A DNA stretch of 64,000 nt, taken from assembly GCA_001692895.1 (NCBI GenBank), contig KV748193.1:2232001-2296000 (forward strand), given 5' to 3'. Both the position numbers and the translations under genes were made by a program. The stretch's first letter is position 1; each line of letters opens with the position of its first letter. The notes beneath the pieces were generated by a model, which was given only the letters and a program-made list of their open reading frames with translations, was not told the DNA's origin and ran no database searches. Shown here one piece after another: positions 11,640-22,789 of this stretch. This DNA comes from Cenococcum geophilum 1.58 (lineage: Eukaryota; Ascomycota; Dothideomycetes; Gloniales; Gloniaceae).

Positions 11640-12198
11640 ATAAGCGCCTTTTATGTCACCGAGTAAGCTTCCCCAAGGAAAATGACCATATCATACTGAT
11701 TAATTCAGCGTGCACCTTAACGCTATTATTACAAGAGGTCGTTCATTCTGCTATAATTTACTAGACTTCCGAGCGGGTGATGTAGAGACAGGTAATGGTG
11801 CCAGTATAAGCGACGCAGCAGTTATTTAGTTTGCGAAAGCATATCCGAATCTTATCCACGTTGGCCTTAATGGTGGAATCCGGCTTATAGACAAGTCTCT
11901 ACTTACTCTCTTTACGAATTGCCCGAACCTCCGCTATATACAATTTTCTGGAAACGATAAAATTGAAGGGAAGTTAAAGGGAACTGCGCTTAATTTGCTA
12001 AGAGAGAAGCCCGAATTGGGAAAGAAGTTGGTTAAGCTAAGACTTACGGACCAAGCACAGTGGGAGAAGACATTTAAGATAGCGGTTAAGGCACTTTCTA
12101 CGGTGAGGAAAAGGCTGGCAATCGAAGTAGGCAGCACGCACGAAAGGCATGGTGACGTCAATACTTGGCTTAGTGGAAAGGAAATTTACGGCTATTAA
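11640..12198 (+). pseudogene. Leucine-rich-repeat protein, C-terminal fragment
   Basis: A plus-strand frame is open from about 11,703 to the TAA at 12,196 except for one RIP-type TAG. It contains AMN1-like leucine-rich repeats such as LIHVGLNGGIRLIDKSLLTL and FTNCPNLRYIQFSGN, followed by a basic tail LGKKLVKLRLTDQ. This resembles the C-terminal part of fungal F-box/LRR proteins that select ubiquitination substrates. No F-box is visible upstream, so it is truncated or the N-terminus is too decayed. The low number of stops fits the lower RIP level here. Confidence 0.6.
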
Positions 12199-13190
12199 GC
12201 GTTTAATGGACCAGGTGGCTTCGATTTATATAGGGGTTTTGGTGGACCCTTCTTAGAATAAATGCCCTAGTTGCAGTAACGCTCTTTGTTTTTATAATAT
12301 TAAGTGCAAGACGGTGAAGTTGGTAAAAGGGAAATAAAACATTAAAAGAAGGGCGAAGAAGTGGATTGTAGGTATTTATACGTCTGAATTTTGTATGCTT
12401 CTATAATTAAATCGAAACCTACGATTTACGCTCGTCATTCCAGCTACTCTTTTTTATCGCATGATATAGATACTATTTCTAGTTACCACTTTAAGTAATA
12501 ACCAACCACATAGACGCCTGCTTACTCAATCGACGACTCTTTCTAGGCGATATTAGGAGTCTTACCTTAGCTGCACTCTCGTAATGGATACAATCCTAAA
12601 TACTATATATGAGGTAAGTACAATGCCTGGACATTAGTCTATTTACACTAGGCAAATCTCACCAAGCCTATAACGGTTATAAACTGTAAGTGAAAACTTC
12701 TTAGTCTAACGAAGTGTTTCTTATTGATGCATACTTATAATCTGGGATATAAAGTGCATTGCATGACTAGTCCGACTCCTTTAACCGAATAGTTGTACTT
12801 AGTATACGTTCTGCCGGGTCTGCAATACTTTTAAGGATTGTTACACTTCACCTATAATATAGGCGTTAGCACGGTGTGGTCTACAATGAGAATCTCAATC
12901 TATTTGAAAGTAGTACCCTATATACAGGATGCATGTAATCGTGATATTGTAGTGGAACCAATGCATGGTAAGCGGGGTATGATGTCGTGCGTAGCGATAA
13001 GGAGGGTGATATAGGTGCATATCTGATGAGCGAATGCCGGCTCCAAGAATATTTCTGTTATTTCTCCTTTATTGGCATTATTATTCTTTCCTGAAGAATT
13101 ATCAGCTAAGCACTAAACACTAAGTAAGCTTGTACGTTTGTCTTAGTATAATCCCTGGTCTCTTAAGCAATTACTATCTTATAAACCTCT
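12199..13190. other. Stretch without recognised genes
   Basis: Composition is intermediate between RIP-mutated and normal. Just after the LRR fragment there is a short cysteine-containing stretch (CPSCSNALCFYNIKC), which may be a leftover of a zinc-binding tail. Nothing else is supported. Confidence 0.35.
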
Positions 13191-13195
13191 TTTGT

Positions 13196-13567
13196 TAGCA
13201 TTTAAGATGTGCTGGCAGAGGAATAAAACTCCTGCCCGTTGGCCGGATTGCGCTGGCGGAGTCGGGCCGTGTAGCACTCACGACCCCGACCATAATTTCG
13301 TACAATGGTGCCCTGATGCGGATGCACGAGGAAGTCCATGCGAAAATCCGACGCCGACTTCCCAAGCGAGTTCCACTAAACGTAAGATGAATTGTCCCAA
13401 CCACCGAAACCAGGCGAAGCCTTCTTCTGGCAACGATGATCAGGGATCTGGAGCTGGAAGTTATGGCAGTTTAACAGCATAACCGCCGGGAGTTCGGGTT
13501 GTGGGTTAGATTCGGTGCCAGGCATGCGTAGGGGTGTCACGGCTACAGTTACAGGTTCGCTTGGCAA
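13196..13567 (-). pseudogene. Short unmutated coding fragment, unrecognised
   Basis: Normal CA/TG content makes this an island. On the minus strand the frame from 13,567 reads with one TAG in an otherwise protein-like sequence (FRMDFLVHPHQGTIVRNYGR, then a tail ending SSAST before a stop near 13,205). The competing frames are shadows. I do not recognise the family. It could be the last exon of a larger gene whose other parts have decayed. Confidence 0.4.
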
Positions 13568-13760
13568 GCTCGCTTACTTTACCTTACTAATGGGAGGGAT
13601 ATTTTCTCTTTCTGACAGCCTCCGCTATCTTTATAAGTTAAATCTAGCGACACCTACTCTTATTTAAAATTAGCGCTTTAAACCCAAACCCTTCCCTATG
13701 TATTAATGGCTGCTGTAAATGAGCATTAATCCATCTTCGACTACCTAAACTCGATACCAC

Positions 13761-14567
13761 TTGCTCCCTACTAGTATGTCCCCACCGTCCCAATTGGCCT
13801 TATTGCGGCCTAATAGAAGTCCTCTCCGGGAGGGCGTTCTCGGTAGAGGTAAAACTAGCGTAGTAGTCCGCCGTAATAACACTGCCCTTAAACTTCCCTT
13901 AAAGTACCGCACGACTGGCCTTAGCGAAGCTTATACTAAGCTTTATAATGGATACAGTAATATCTCTTACGAATCCCTTTAGTACGAAAAGGAAGTCTAC
14001 CAACGCCTAGGTCTAAATTGTGGTATTGTCCCTTACCTTGACCTATCCGGCGCTGGCATCTAAATGGCCCTAATGGAGAATGGAAATCTAAATGACTACC
14101 TGGCGTAATATCGGCCTGCTAAACCTGCCCAACTCGCCTGGTTCCGGGAGATGGCGCGCACCCTTATCTATATTTACGATCTTTGCGTTATTGTCGCTGA
14201 TATTGCTACCTAGAACTTTCTCCTTGCCGCCGACCTGTCCGTTAAGTTCTTAGACTTCACTAAATCCTCCATTCTGCCCCTTGGTACCGATATATAGGCC
14301 GCTGATGACGCTAGCTACTTGATCTATACTGATATCGGCTAATTTGGCGCTATAATATATGAGGTCGTAACCGGGAAGCCGTGCAAATTCGATCTCTATA
14401 AGGGCTAGCCGGCCGGGCCGGCCACGGCCGCCTAGCCGTAGAGGGAGGACCTCCCTAGTACGCAGGACATCTGGCTCGGTTCTATTATTGAAACGTGTTA
14501 GACTAAGGGTGCATTCCAGAACACACGTAGGCTTTTAGCAGCGTTGGACTTGGTCACTCTAGAATAA
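13761..14567 (+). pseudogene. Small fungal protein kinase 2, RIP-inactivated
   Basis: The ATG at 13,761 gives a single frame to the TAA at 14,565-14,567, again 268 codons. Motifs are GVLGRGKTSVV (glycine loop), ALKLPLK (ATP-binding Lys), VIVADIAT followed by NFLL near 14,190-14,225 (catalytic loop with the Asp kept), and LDFTKSS near 14,255 (DFG-like). Interrupting stops are TAG in Gln or Trp positions. The sequence differs clearly from the kinase at 3,195 although the length is the same. Bare kinase domains of this type with non-canonical catalytic loops are common in large fungal expansions. Substrates are unknown. Confidence 0.85.
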
Positions 14568-15329
14568 GCGGCGGTAAGGTCTGGGGGAAATGGGTGGCTT
14601 GCCTTTATTACCCATGTTTATTTAATGCTAGTGGTGGTGCGTAGGTATTTATTTAATTACGGTGACGGGCTAAGAAGCCCTGCCAAAAGTGAACGTTATA
14701 GAATTTGTTTAATGTGCAAATTCCCTAACTATGTGATGCCTCTTAAGCGTATATAATCTTATCCCTCTCTATTTCAACTATAGCTTGCGTTTAAAATAAA
14801 GGGTGGGTTACGTATTACGACTTCGATAGGAGCAGAAATATAGCTGTACGGCGGTGCTTTACAGCTATATTACTAAGCTCAAGTCTTACGCAAAATTTGG
14901 TGGCTTATGTATGTATATATATATGTTCTATTATAGCTATACACTGTCTAACTTAGGTATGGGCCATTACTAAGCGCTAACTAGAGTAAATTAATATGAA
15001 TTATACCGGCTCTAATTTAGTAGCCAACTATAAGAGCTATTTCTCCTTCCTTTAACGCTGTAATTAATATAGGAAATAAAGAGAGAGTATACAAACCTAA
15101 GAGATAAAGAGTGTATATATATATCGAAATTCTATTCTATAACCTACCCGTATCCGCTTCTACCCTTAAAGAGCGCCTCTCTAGCTACTATTGCCAATAA
15201 CTGCAATAGCTGCTTCCCTTGGTAGTAGTTTACTAAGTTATATTATTCTTAAACGGCCTAATGCTAATAAGTAGGTTAAGAGGGCGGCGGTAATTGTATA
15301 TTAAGGCGAGATCTAAAATAAAATTTAAT

Positions 15330-16700
15330 GGAGGATAAGGATAGGGACCCGGTTACCTATACTGCTAAATTACAAGAATCCTGTCCTTCTCTTTCCTATA
15401 TATTAGGCACTTATAGTACAAGGCTTAATATAGGCCCTAGCAGTTTACATAGCGTAAGTTTACTATTTTATACTAAAGATAGCCTTCCTAGCTATATATA
15501 TTGTATGTATTAGGTTATATATAATCTCTAGCTCTATATCTAAACCTTTTATATTTAAAATATGCCACTAAAATACGTCGCTCTTTAAATGGCGATACTA
15601 TAATTATACCCCCACTAAACGATATACTGTCTATCCTAAGAAGCTTCTCTATATCCTCCTTTGTTGCCACCTTAACCACTACTAACGCGTGCTAGCCGCT
15701 AGGCCTTAGTCTTTCAAGCTATCTTATTATATATACCTCTACCCTATTCTCCACCCTAAACCGCTTTATAGCTAACTTACTTACTTTCCCGCTATCTATA
15801 TCTATCGCTAGAGCCACTTTAACCTAGTTCGCTTTAACCGTATACTACTTAGGTCTAATAAGCCTAGCCCTAGGAATATACGGTTTAAGCTACTAAATAG
15901 TTATCTACTGGAACGCGGCCTTTTTATCCTTTTCTACTAAGAATTTAATAACGCTTATATTGTTATTTACTCGCCATACTTAGAAGTCCTTAATTGTGGC
16001 CCCTATAAGTCTTTTAATATCACTTATACCCTATATAATAGTTTATTTTACTACCTCCGTATTTACTACCTTCTCTATTACTCCCTATCCCGCTTAGCTA
16101 ATATTAATTACTAGCTAACCGTTAGGCTCCTTATAAGGGTTCCTGGTACTTATTATTCGCAAAAGAGTTATTTCTAATCCCGTTACGCCTCCGCTAGCCG
16201 CAACTAACGCCTATAATTATATTAATAGAGGCAATACTAAAAAATTATTAAACTGCGTTCGGAGAGAACGGATCTCCTCCTAGAGTTTAGCATATTAGCT
16301 CTTAAGGCTCTACTATTCTAAATAAATCTCTATAAAGTTATCTCGGACGCTTTTAATAATGCTATTCTAGTTTATAATAACGCTGCTCTACTATATTATA
16401 ATTTCTTTTAGATTTATAATAAGCCTCGCGATTTTCTCTAAGTTAGTACTTCTTCCCTTACGTTTAGGTAAGACGGAGACGCTTACGGTAGGGAATAGGG
16501 GTAGTCCATTCTGCGTTAATTATAGCGCAATTATTTATGTTTTTAGCGACTGCTAGGCCTCTAGCGCCTTCGCGCTCGGTTTCCTTATACATCCTCTTAG
16601 TAGAGCTGCTAGCGTGGCTAGAGGTAATGTTGCTAATACGCGTTTAGGAGTTAAAGTAACTATTAGGGCTCTGGGGCTTTGTTTAGTAGGCTATAGGAGC
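15330..16700 (-). pseudogene. LINE ORF1-like zinc-knuckle protein, left-arm copy
   Basis: This is the mirror of the copy at 22,790-24,020 with more damage. It reads on the minus strand toward a microsatellite-type 3' end near 14,908. It is described under the right-arm copy. Confidence 0.6.
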
Positions 16701-16810
16701 CGCCTTATAGCGGGAACTAGATAAACAAAAGACTAAAATTTAATTAAAAGAATATCCGAAATAAATATCCTCTTTTAAAAGTTCTCTTCTCCTATCCTAA
16801 CGCCACTTAA

Positions 16811-16852
16811 TAAGGGTGTAGCCGGAGCAGGTCGGCTGCCCTCCCTACTAGC
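16811..16852 (+). repeat. R motif copy 4, left end of unit U2
   Basis: It reads aagggtgtagccggagcagg then tcggctgccctccctactag. It lies about 1 kb upstream of the single-codon-exon gene and faces copy 5 (20,695, minus) and copy 6 (22,489, minus). Confidence 0.8.
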
Positions 16853-17835
16853 TCCCGTGAGCTGTTAGTAAGTACTATTTTAGCGTCCGCTAGCAAACCG
16901 AGTTTACTATAGGCTTCTTAAATATTATATAATTGTAATTATCCTATTCCATACTTGCCTTTAAGTCATTTACCGTACGATATAATACCTAACCGGCTAT
17001 ATAATATAGCTCTGCTTATTAACGCCTAAATAGCTCTAGCCAGTACAGCCTACCTTATAATAGTTTAGCGCGGCCAACTTAGCCTAGCGTCCCTTTGCGC
17101 CACCTAAAAAGCTCTACTAACTACTAGTTATATTCTTAAAACCCTTTCTATAAGTACTCTAAGAATTATTATAAGGAGATCGCGGTAGCTTTAGCCCTAG
17201 TCGATATCGTCGCCAATATAATTTAGCTTGTTAACTTTAGCTCCTAGGTTTTAAAAGCGTTCCGCAACTTTAAAGCTAAGCTGCCTATATTACTGCCCCC
17301 CTAAAGGCGAAAGCGGTAATAGATGCCAGATTTATACAAGATGAAATTAAAAAGGCGCTCCTCCTAGTTATTAAAGGGTGACTCTAACGGCAGCGAGAGT
17401 AGTATTAGAGGCGTAACGTATTTATTTAGCTGCGCGCTTAACTTTTAAGAGCCGAGCCCTACTATTACTAGCGACAACACTACTAGCTGAACTAGCCGGA
17501 AATAACTTACCTATTTAGCAACGATAGTAACCGTAACTATATTTACCGCACTACCTAGATACCTGCGAGATTTTTAGCTTATTCTTTAACTATTATATAT
17601 TGTAATAAGGGCAACAAATGGCAGTTCCATTCGGTTTCTCCATTAGTGATTTTATCGCGGTAGGTCTTTGCTCTAAACTATACTACTCCTTCTAAAAGCC
17701 GTCTTTTAAGCTAACTAGACCTTTATAGGTAGGAGGGCTTATATATAATATTATCTAAGCAATTAGTAAGCATAATAGGGCAGCCGCAGATTATTAATCT
17801 TTCGTCTCTACTCTTAGATTATTATACAGTTGCAC
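16853..17835. other. 5' region of the array gene
   Basis: TA-rich, with no confidently recognised coding sequence. It is present in both arms. A pyrimidine-rich tract precedes the coding-like sequence that begins near 17,840. It would hold the promoter and perhaps an N-terminal exon that I cannot delimit. Confidence 0.35.
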
Positions 17836-17839
17836 TAAT

Positions 17840-20400
17840 ACGATAAAGGATGTCCTAGAAAAGGATGTCCTAGAAAAGTCCGTCCAAGATATCTTAAATT
17901 TAAATTTGGATAAAGCCTTGATTAATGGAATTATGTACAAAATAGACTGCTATAGGGCCCTTCTAAATACATTTCTGGACAATATATATAAATATATAGC
18001 GAGCCTTCTTCCCTCTGGTAAAGTACGGAAAATTAAGGAGGTATAGACGGTAATATTGCTTTTCTATAGACGGAAAGCAGGTATAAAGGAATTAAAGAAG
18101 GTATGGAGAAAAGTATTATAGGCCATCTTCTAGATAGAGGACGTTTAGAAGCTCGAAAGAGACTTATAGGGTTATCTATACGCATTACAGCTATTTAGAT
18201 CGTTTCTTTAGAAGTAAGTGTTAAACCATTCCATTAAAGACAATCTCTGGTATACTTAGTTATTTTACTAACTAAACGTCTTTATCTAGGTCGTCTCTAT
18301 CTTAGGTCGAGAAAAGCACTACTAAAATTACGTTTATTACACGTAAGACTGACGTTATAACTATAGCGATATTCGATCTCCTAAAGTCCGTCTATAATAT
18401 GCTTCTTTTATAAATTAGCAATAAAATGAACAAGTGCTAGCTAGTCTTTTTTAAAGATGCTCTTAGACGTTTAATCAAGCTCCCCTAAGAGTTTTACGTC
18501 TCTAAGGAAGTATGTTAGGGAAGGCAGTAATATATTAGAGAATTATAGCGGCTAAAAGTTATGCAGAGATTCCAACGACACCTTAAGATATTATTTAAGG
18601 GTATGCCTAAGCATAACAAAGTTGCTAAGAAAGAATATTAACTAGAAGACCCGGCGGGGATAAGTGCCATTTTAGCCTATAACTAGTATCTTAAAGTAAC
18701 GGCTGGGGCAAGAGTAGCGATAACCTTACTTTTTTAACTTGCTTCTAGAGCAAAAGGCTTAGTTATTTAAATTTGCCCCTAATGCGATACCATAAACAAC
18801 AAATCCGATTTACGGCAAGGTATAACTAAATAGTGTGTCATCTTATACCCTTACTGTGTGCTATACTAAAGAGGAATTCTTCTAAATAGCTTTAATTATA
18901 AACTCTTATTCGAAATAGTTAATATGGAGTACATCGCTGAGTTCCGAGACGATAAATAGTACGAGGTAGGCCGTGCGGTTAATGCCTCAAACTACTAAAG
19001 GTCCCAGTAGTAGGAAAAAATAAATATGGAACAGGATGCATTTTATAGGATCCGTTATTTTTATAAAACTAAAGTAAGAGGCCAAGTATATATCTATCGG
19101 ATTGATGGCTGACACTATTCTTTTAACTCTTATAGATTGTAAGTAGAGCCGACCTAAGTTAAGTAGAAGTCTATCTAATAGATAGCTGACGCTATTCTTT
19201 TAACTCTTATAGGTAGTAAGTAGAGCCGACCCTAGCTAAGCAGAAGTCTATTAAATGGATAGCTGATGTTATCCTTTTAACTCTTATAAAGAGTAAGTAG
19301 AGCCGACCCTAGCTAAGTAGAAGTCTATTAAATGAATAGCTAACGCTATCCTTTTAACTTCTATAGACGGTAAGTAGAGCCAACCCTAGCTAAATAGATG
19401 TCTATTAAATGGATAGCTGACGCTATCCTTTTAACTCCTATAGTGGGTAAGTAGAGCCGACCCTAGCTAAGTAGAAGTCTATTAAATGGATAGCTGACGC
19501 TATCCTTTTAACTCTTATAGCAAGTAAGTAGAGCCGACCCTAGCTAAGCAGAAGTCTATTAAATGGATGGCTAACGCTATCCTTTTAACTCTTATAGGAT
19601 GTAAGTAGAGTCGACACTAGCTAAGCAGATATCTATTAAATGGATAACTAACGCTATCCTTTTAACTCTTATAGGACGTAAGTAGAGCTGACCCTAGCTA
19701 AGCAGAAGTCTATTAAATGGATAGCTAACGCTATCCTTTTAACTCTTATAGTGGGTAAGTAGAGCCGACCCTAGCTAAGCAGAAGTTTATTAAATAGATA
19801 GCTAACGCTATCCTTTTAACTCTTATAGAACGTAAGTAGAGCCGACACTAGCTAAGCAGATATCTATTAAATAAATAGCTGACGCTATCCTTTTAACTCT
19901 TATAGAGAGTAAGTAAAGCCGACCCTAGCTAAGCAGAAGTCTATTAAATGGATAGCTGACGCTATCCTTTTAACTCTTATAGAAAGTAAGTAGAGCCGAC
20001 CCTAGCTAAGCAGAAGTCTATTAAATAGATAGCTAACGCTATCCTTTTAACTCTTATAGTTTGTAAGTAGAGCCGACCCTAGCTAAGCAGAAGTCTATTA
20101 AATAAATAGCTAACGCTATTCTTTTTAACTCTTATAGGGAGTAAGTAAAGCCGACCCTAGCTAAGCAGATGTCTATTAAATAAATAACTAACGCTATTCT
20201 TTTAACTCTTATAGAGAGTAAGTAGAGCCGACTATAGCTAAGCAGATATCTATTAAATGGATAGCTGATGCTATCCTTTTAACTCTTATAGGAAGTGAGT
20301 GGAGCTAACCTAAGCTAGGTAGTGTCTATTAAATAGATAGCTAACGCTCTCCTTTTAACTCTTATAGTCGGTATATAGAGTCGGCCTTATGTCGACCTGA
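17840..20400 (+). pseudogene. Unrecognised gene ending in an array of single-codon exons
   Basis: Plus-strand coding sequence, reading RIP stops as Gln, starts near 17,840 with a helical part (LLPSGKVRKIKEV, AGIKELKKVWRKVL). It continues in a second frame from about 18,367 with a possible zinc-binding segment (CPQCDTINNK with a later YPYC, 18,771-18,860). The last ordinary exon ends FYRIRYFYKTK at 19,073, followed directly by GTAAGA. From there the 77-bp array presents 17 units of acceptor AG, one triplet, donor GT. Triplets in order translate to IVRTWQDDWNRKFGRES, in phase with the preceding exon. After the last triplet the frame can read on through GTATAT to a TGA at 20,398. No family is recognised. 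The 5' part is duplicated in the right arm without the array. Splicing is inferred from motifs, not shown. Confidence 0.55.
19104..20392 (+). repeat. 77-bp tandem array: introns with hypervariable triplets
   Basis: About 17 units with period 77 (one unit 78, the last shortened by one). Each has gatagctgacgctatccttt then taactcttatag, a free triplet, then gtaagtagagccgacc and a constant tail. Triplets start at 19,136, 19,213, 19,290 and so on to 20,368. In order they are ATT GTA AGA ACG TGG CAA then GAT GAC TGG AAC AGA AAA then TTT GGA AGA GAA TCG: 14 different triplets, none a stop. Elsewhere units differ mainly by C/T and G/A. The donor GTAAGT is kept in units 1-15 (then GTGAGT, then GTATAT), the branch motif CTGAC or CTAAC in nearly all, and the acceptor AG in all but one (unit 3 reads ataa). 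Confidence 0.9.
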
Positions 20401-20502
20401 AAATATAAGTAAGGAAAACTCATATATATAAAGAAAAGAGACTATATATATAAGAGGTAGTTACCCCTATAAGGGTAGTAAAACTGGGCCAAAACTAGGC
20501 TG

Positions 20503-20690
20503 AAACTGATGTCTAATACCTTAGCTAAGTAGGAGTTTGTTAAGCGAAGAGTAAACAAGGTAGAGATTATAGAGGAGGTAGTTAAGGTAGCAGTAAGTAA
20601 TATTTATAAATATACTTGTTTAATAGATATTACTATAATCGCACTTAGGCGAACACTTAGCGACGCTATTATTAGGTTCTTCTATCTTGT
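20503..20690 (+). other. Possible short coding remnant
   Basis: From ATG 20,503 a frame of about 57 codons with one TAG reads as a protein-like sequence (VEIIEEVVKVAVSNIYKYT) and ends at R copy 5. No family is recognised. It may be a 5' fragment of another gene or chance. Confidence 0.3.
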
Positions 20691-20694
20691 AGGA

Positions 20695-20735
20695 ATTAGT
20701 AGGGAGTGTGGCTAACCTATACCGGCCCTACTATT
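20695..20735 (-). repeat. R motif copy 5, right end of unit U2
   Basis: It reads ttagtagggagtgtggctaa then cctataccggcc. Compared with copy 3 it has several substitutions, most of them RIP-type transitions. Like copy 3 it is followed outward by repeat S, which supports its being a true R end. Confidence 0.65.
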
Positions 20736-20744
20736 AGGAAACTT

Positions 20745-20868
20745 TTACTTTCTAAGAATGGAGAGAGCAGAGAAAATAGGTAACTATATTTAGAGTTAGA
20801 ACCAACAATATATTAAGCGTGGCGTTGTGGTAGTTATAAGCCGCCAGTTACATCCGTGGCGTCTTCTA
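20745..20868. repeat. Dispersed repeat S, partial RIP-mutated copy
   Basis: Landmark: ttaagcgtggcgttgtggta (10,863-11,130 family, TA-shifted). It is cut off at the inner edge of the right arm of the inverted duplication. Confidence 0.65.
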
Positions 20869-20869
20869 G

Positions 20870-21560
20870 TTAATATTCCCTAATATACTTCCTTAAAGAC
20901 ACAAAACTCTTAGGGGAGCTCGATCGAACGTCTAAGAGCATCTTTAAAAAAGACTGGCTGGCACTTGTTTATTTTATCGCTAATTTATAGAGGAAGTATA
21001 TTATAAATAGACTTTAGGAGATCAAATATCGCTATAGTTATAATGTCGGTCTTACGTATAATAGACGTAATTTCGGTAGTGCTTTTCTTAACCTAAGATA
21101 GAGACGGCCTAGACAGAGACAAGAGACGTTTAGTTAGTAAAATAACTAAGTATACCGGAGATTGTCTTTAATAGAATGGTTTAACACTTACTTTTAAAGA
21201 AATAATCTGTATATCTGCAATATAAATAGATAAACCTATAAGTCTCTTTTAAGCTTCTGGACGTCCTTTATCTGGAAAATGGCCTACGATACTTTCCTCT
21301 ATGCCTTCTTTAATTCCTTTATACCTGCTTTCCGTCTACGGAAAAGCGATATTACTGTCTGCGCCTCCTTAAATTCCTACGCCTTGCCGGAGGGAAGAAG
21401 GCTTGCTGTATATTTGTATATATTGTCCAGAAATACATTTAAAAGGGCCCTATAGCAGTCCATCTCGTATATAATTCCGTTAATAAGAGTGCGTTCTTCC
21501 AACTTTAAATTTAAGACATCTTAGACGGACTTTTCTAGGATATCCTTTATTGTGTTAATG
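20870..21560 (-). pseudogene. Truncated duplicate of the array gene, without array
   Basis: This is the inverted copy of 17,840-18,530. The helical coding part is present on the minus strand, but the copy stops at 20,870 before the exon that leads into the array. It lacks the 15-base duplication seen in the left arm. It therefore cannot express the single-codon exons. Confidence 0.7.
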
Positions 21561-22488
21561 TAACTGTATAATAATCTAAGAGTGGAAACAAAAGATTAAT
21601 AATCTACGGCCGCCCTATTATACTTACTGATTGCTTAGATAATATTATATATAAGCCCTCCTACCTATAAAGGTCCGGTTAGCTTAAAAGACAGCTTTTA
21701 AAAGGAGTAGTATAGTGTAGATTAGAGACCTACCGTGATAAAATCACTAATAGAGAAACCAAATGGGACTGCTATTTGTTGCCCTTATTATAATATATAA
21801 CAGTTAAAGAATAAGCTAAAAATCCCGCAGGTACTTAGGTAGTGCGATAAATATAGTTATGGTTACTGTCGCTGCTAAATAGGTAAGTTATTTCCGGCCA
21901 GTTTAGCTAGTAATAAGTTATTAGGCTAGCGTTATGGCTTATAGTAGTAGGGCTTAGCGCTTAAGCGTGTAGCTAAATAAACACATTACGCCTCTAATAC
22001 TACTCTCGCTGCCGTTAGAAGTCACCCTTTAATAGCTAAAAGGAGCGCCTTTTTAGTTTTATCTATCTTATATAAATCTAGTATCTATTACCGCTTTTAC
22101 CTTTAGGAGGGCAGTAATACGGGCTGGATTATATTGGTAATAATGCTAACTAGGGCTAGAGCTACCGCGATCTCCTTATAGCAATTCTTAGAGTATTTAT
22201 AGAAAGGGTTTTAAGAATATAAGTAGCGGTTAGTAGAGGTCTTTAAGTAGCGTAAAGGGACGCTAGGCTAGGTTGGCCGTACTAGGCTAGGTAAACTATA
22301 TAAGGTAGGCTATGCTAGCTAAAGCTGTTTAGGCGTTAATAAGCAGGGCTGTATTATATAGCTATAGCGGATAACTTAAAGGTAAGTACGGAATAGAATA
22401 ATTATAATTATATAATATTTAAGAAGCCTATAGCAAACTTAGTCTTCTAGTAGATGCTAAAATAGCACTTATTAAGAGCTCGCAAGAG

Positions 22489-22535
22489 CTAGTAGGGAGG
22501 GCGGCCGACCCGCTCTAGCTACACCCTTTATTAAG
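22489..22535 (-). repeat. R motif copy 6 (in right arm)
   Basis: It reads gctagtagggagggcggccg then acccgctctagctacaccct followed by ttattaag. It is the inverted copy of R copy 4, brought here by the arm duplication. Confidence 0.8.
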
Positions 22536-22789
22536 TGGCGTTAGGATAGGAGAAGAGAACTTTTAAAAGAGGATATTTATTTTAGATATTCTTTTAATTA
22601 AATCCTAGTTTTTTATTTATCTAGTTCCCGCTATAAGGCGGCTTCTATAGCTTATTAAACAAAGCCCTAAAGCCCTAATAGTTACTTTAACTCCTAAACG
22701 TGTATTAGTAATACCACCTTTAGCCACACTAGTAGCTCTACTAAGAGGACGTATAAGAAAACCGAGCGTAAAGGCGCTAGAGGCCTAGC

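Larger units (their letters stand above)
14908..18530 (+). repeat. Left arm of a ~9.5-kb inverted duplication
   Basis: The arm matches 20,870-24,436 in inverted orientation from the microsatellite end (tatatgttctattatagcta) to the inner limit near 18,530 (ggaagtatgttaggg). The arms have diverged by numerous transitions, so this is an old duplication and not an assembly mirror. The left arm carries a 15-base tandem duplication (aaggatgtcctagaa twice, near 17,850) that the right arm lacks. Confidence 0.9.

Noticed and set aside
15328-15513. 61-codon plus-strand ORF
   Set aside because: It is a shadow of the ORF1-like gene on the minus strand of the left arm; the better right-arm copy fixes the strand.
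19104-20392. CRISPR-like array
   Set aside because: The repeat is 77 bp with only three variable bases, the surrounding sequence is fungal, and the variable site lies exactly between splice-like motifs.
16811-22535. R copies 4 and 6 as the ends of one 5.7-kb transposon
   Set aside because: Possible, but copy 6 is simply the arm duplicate of copy 4, and copy 5 at 20,695, followed by repeat S, is the better right end for unit U2.
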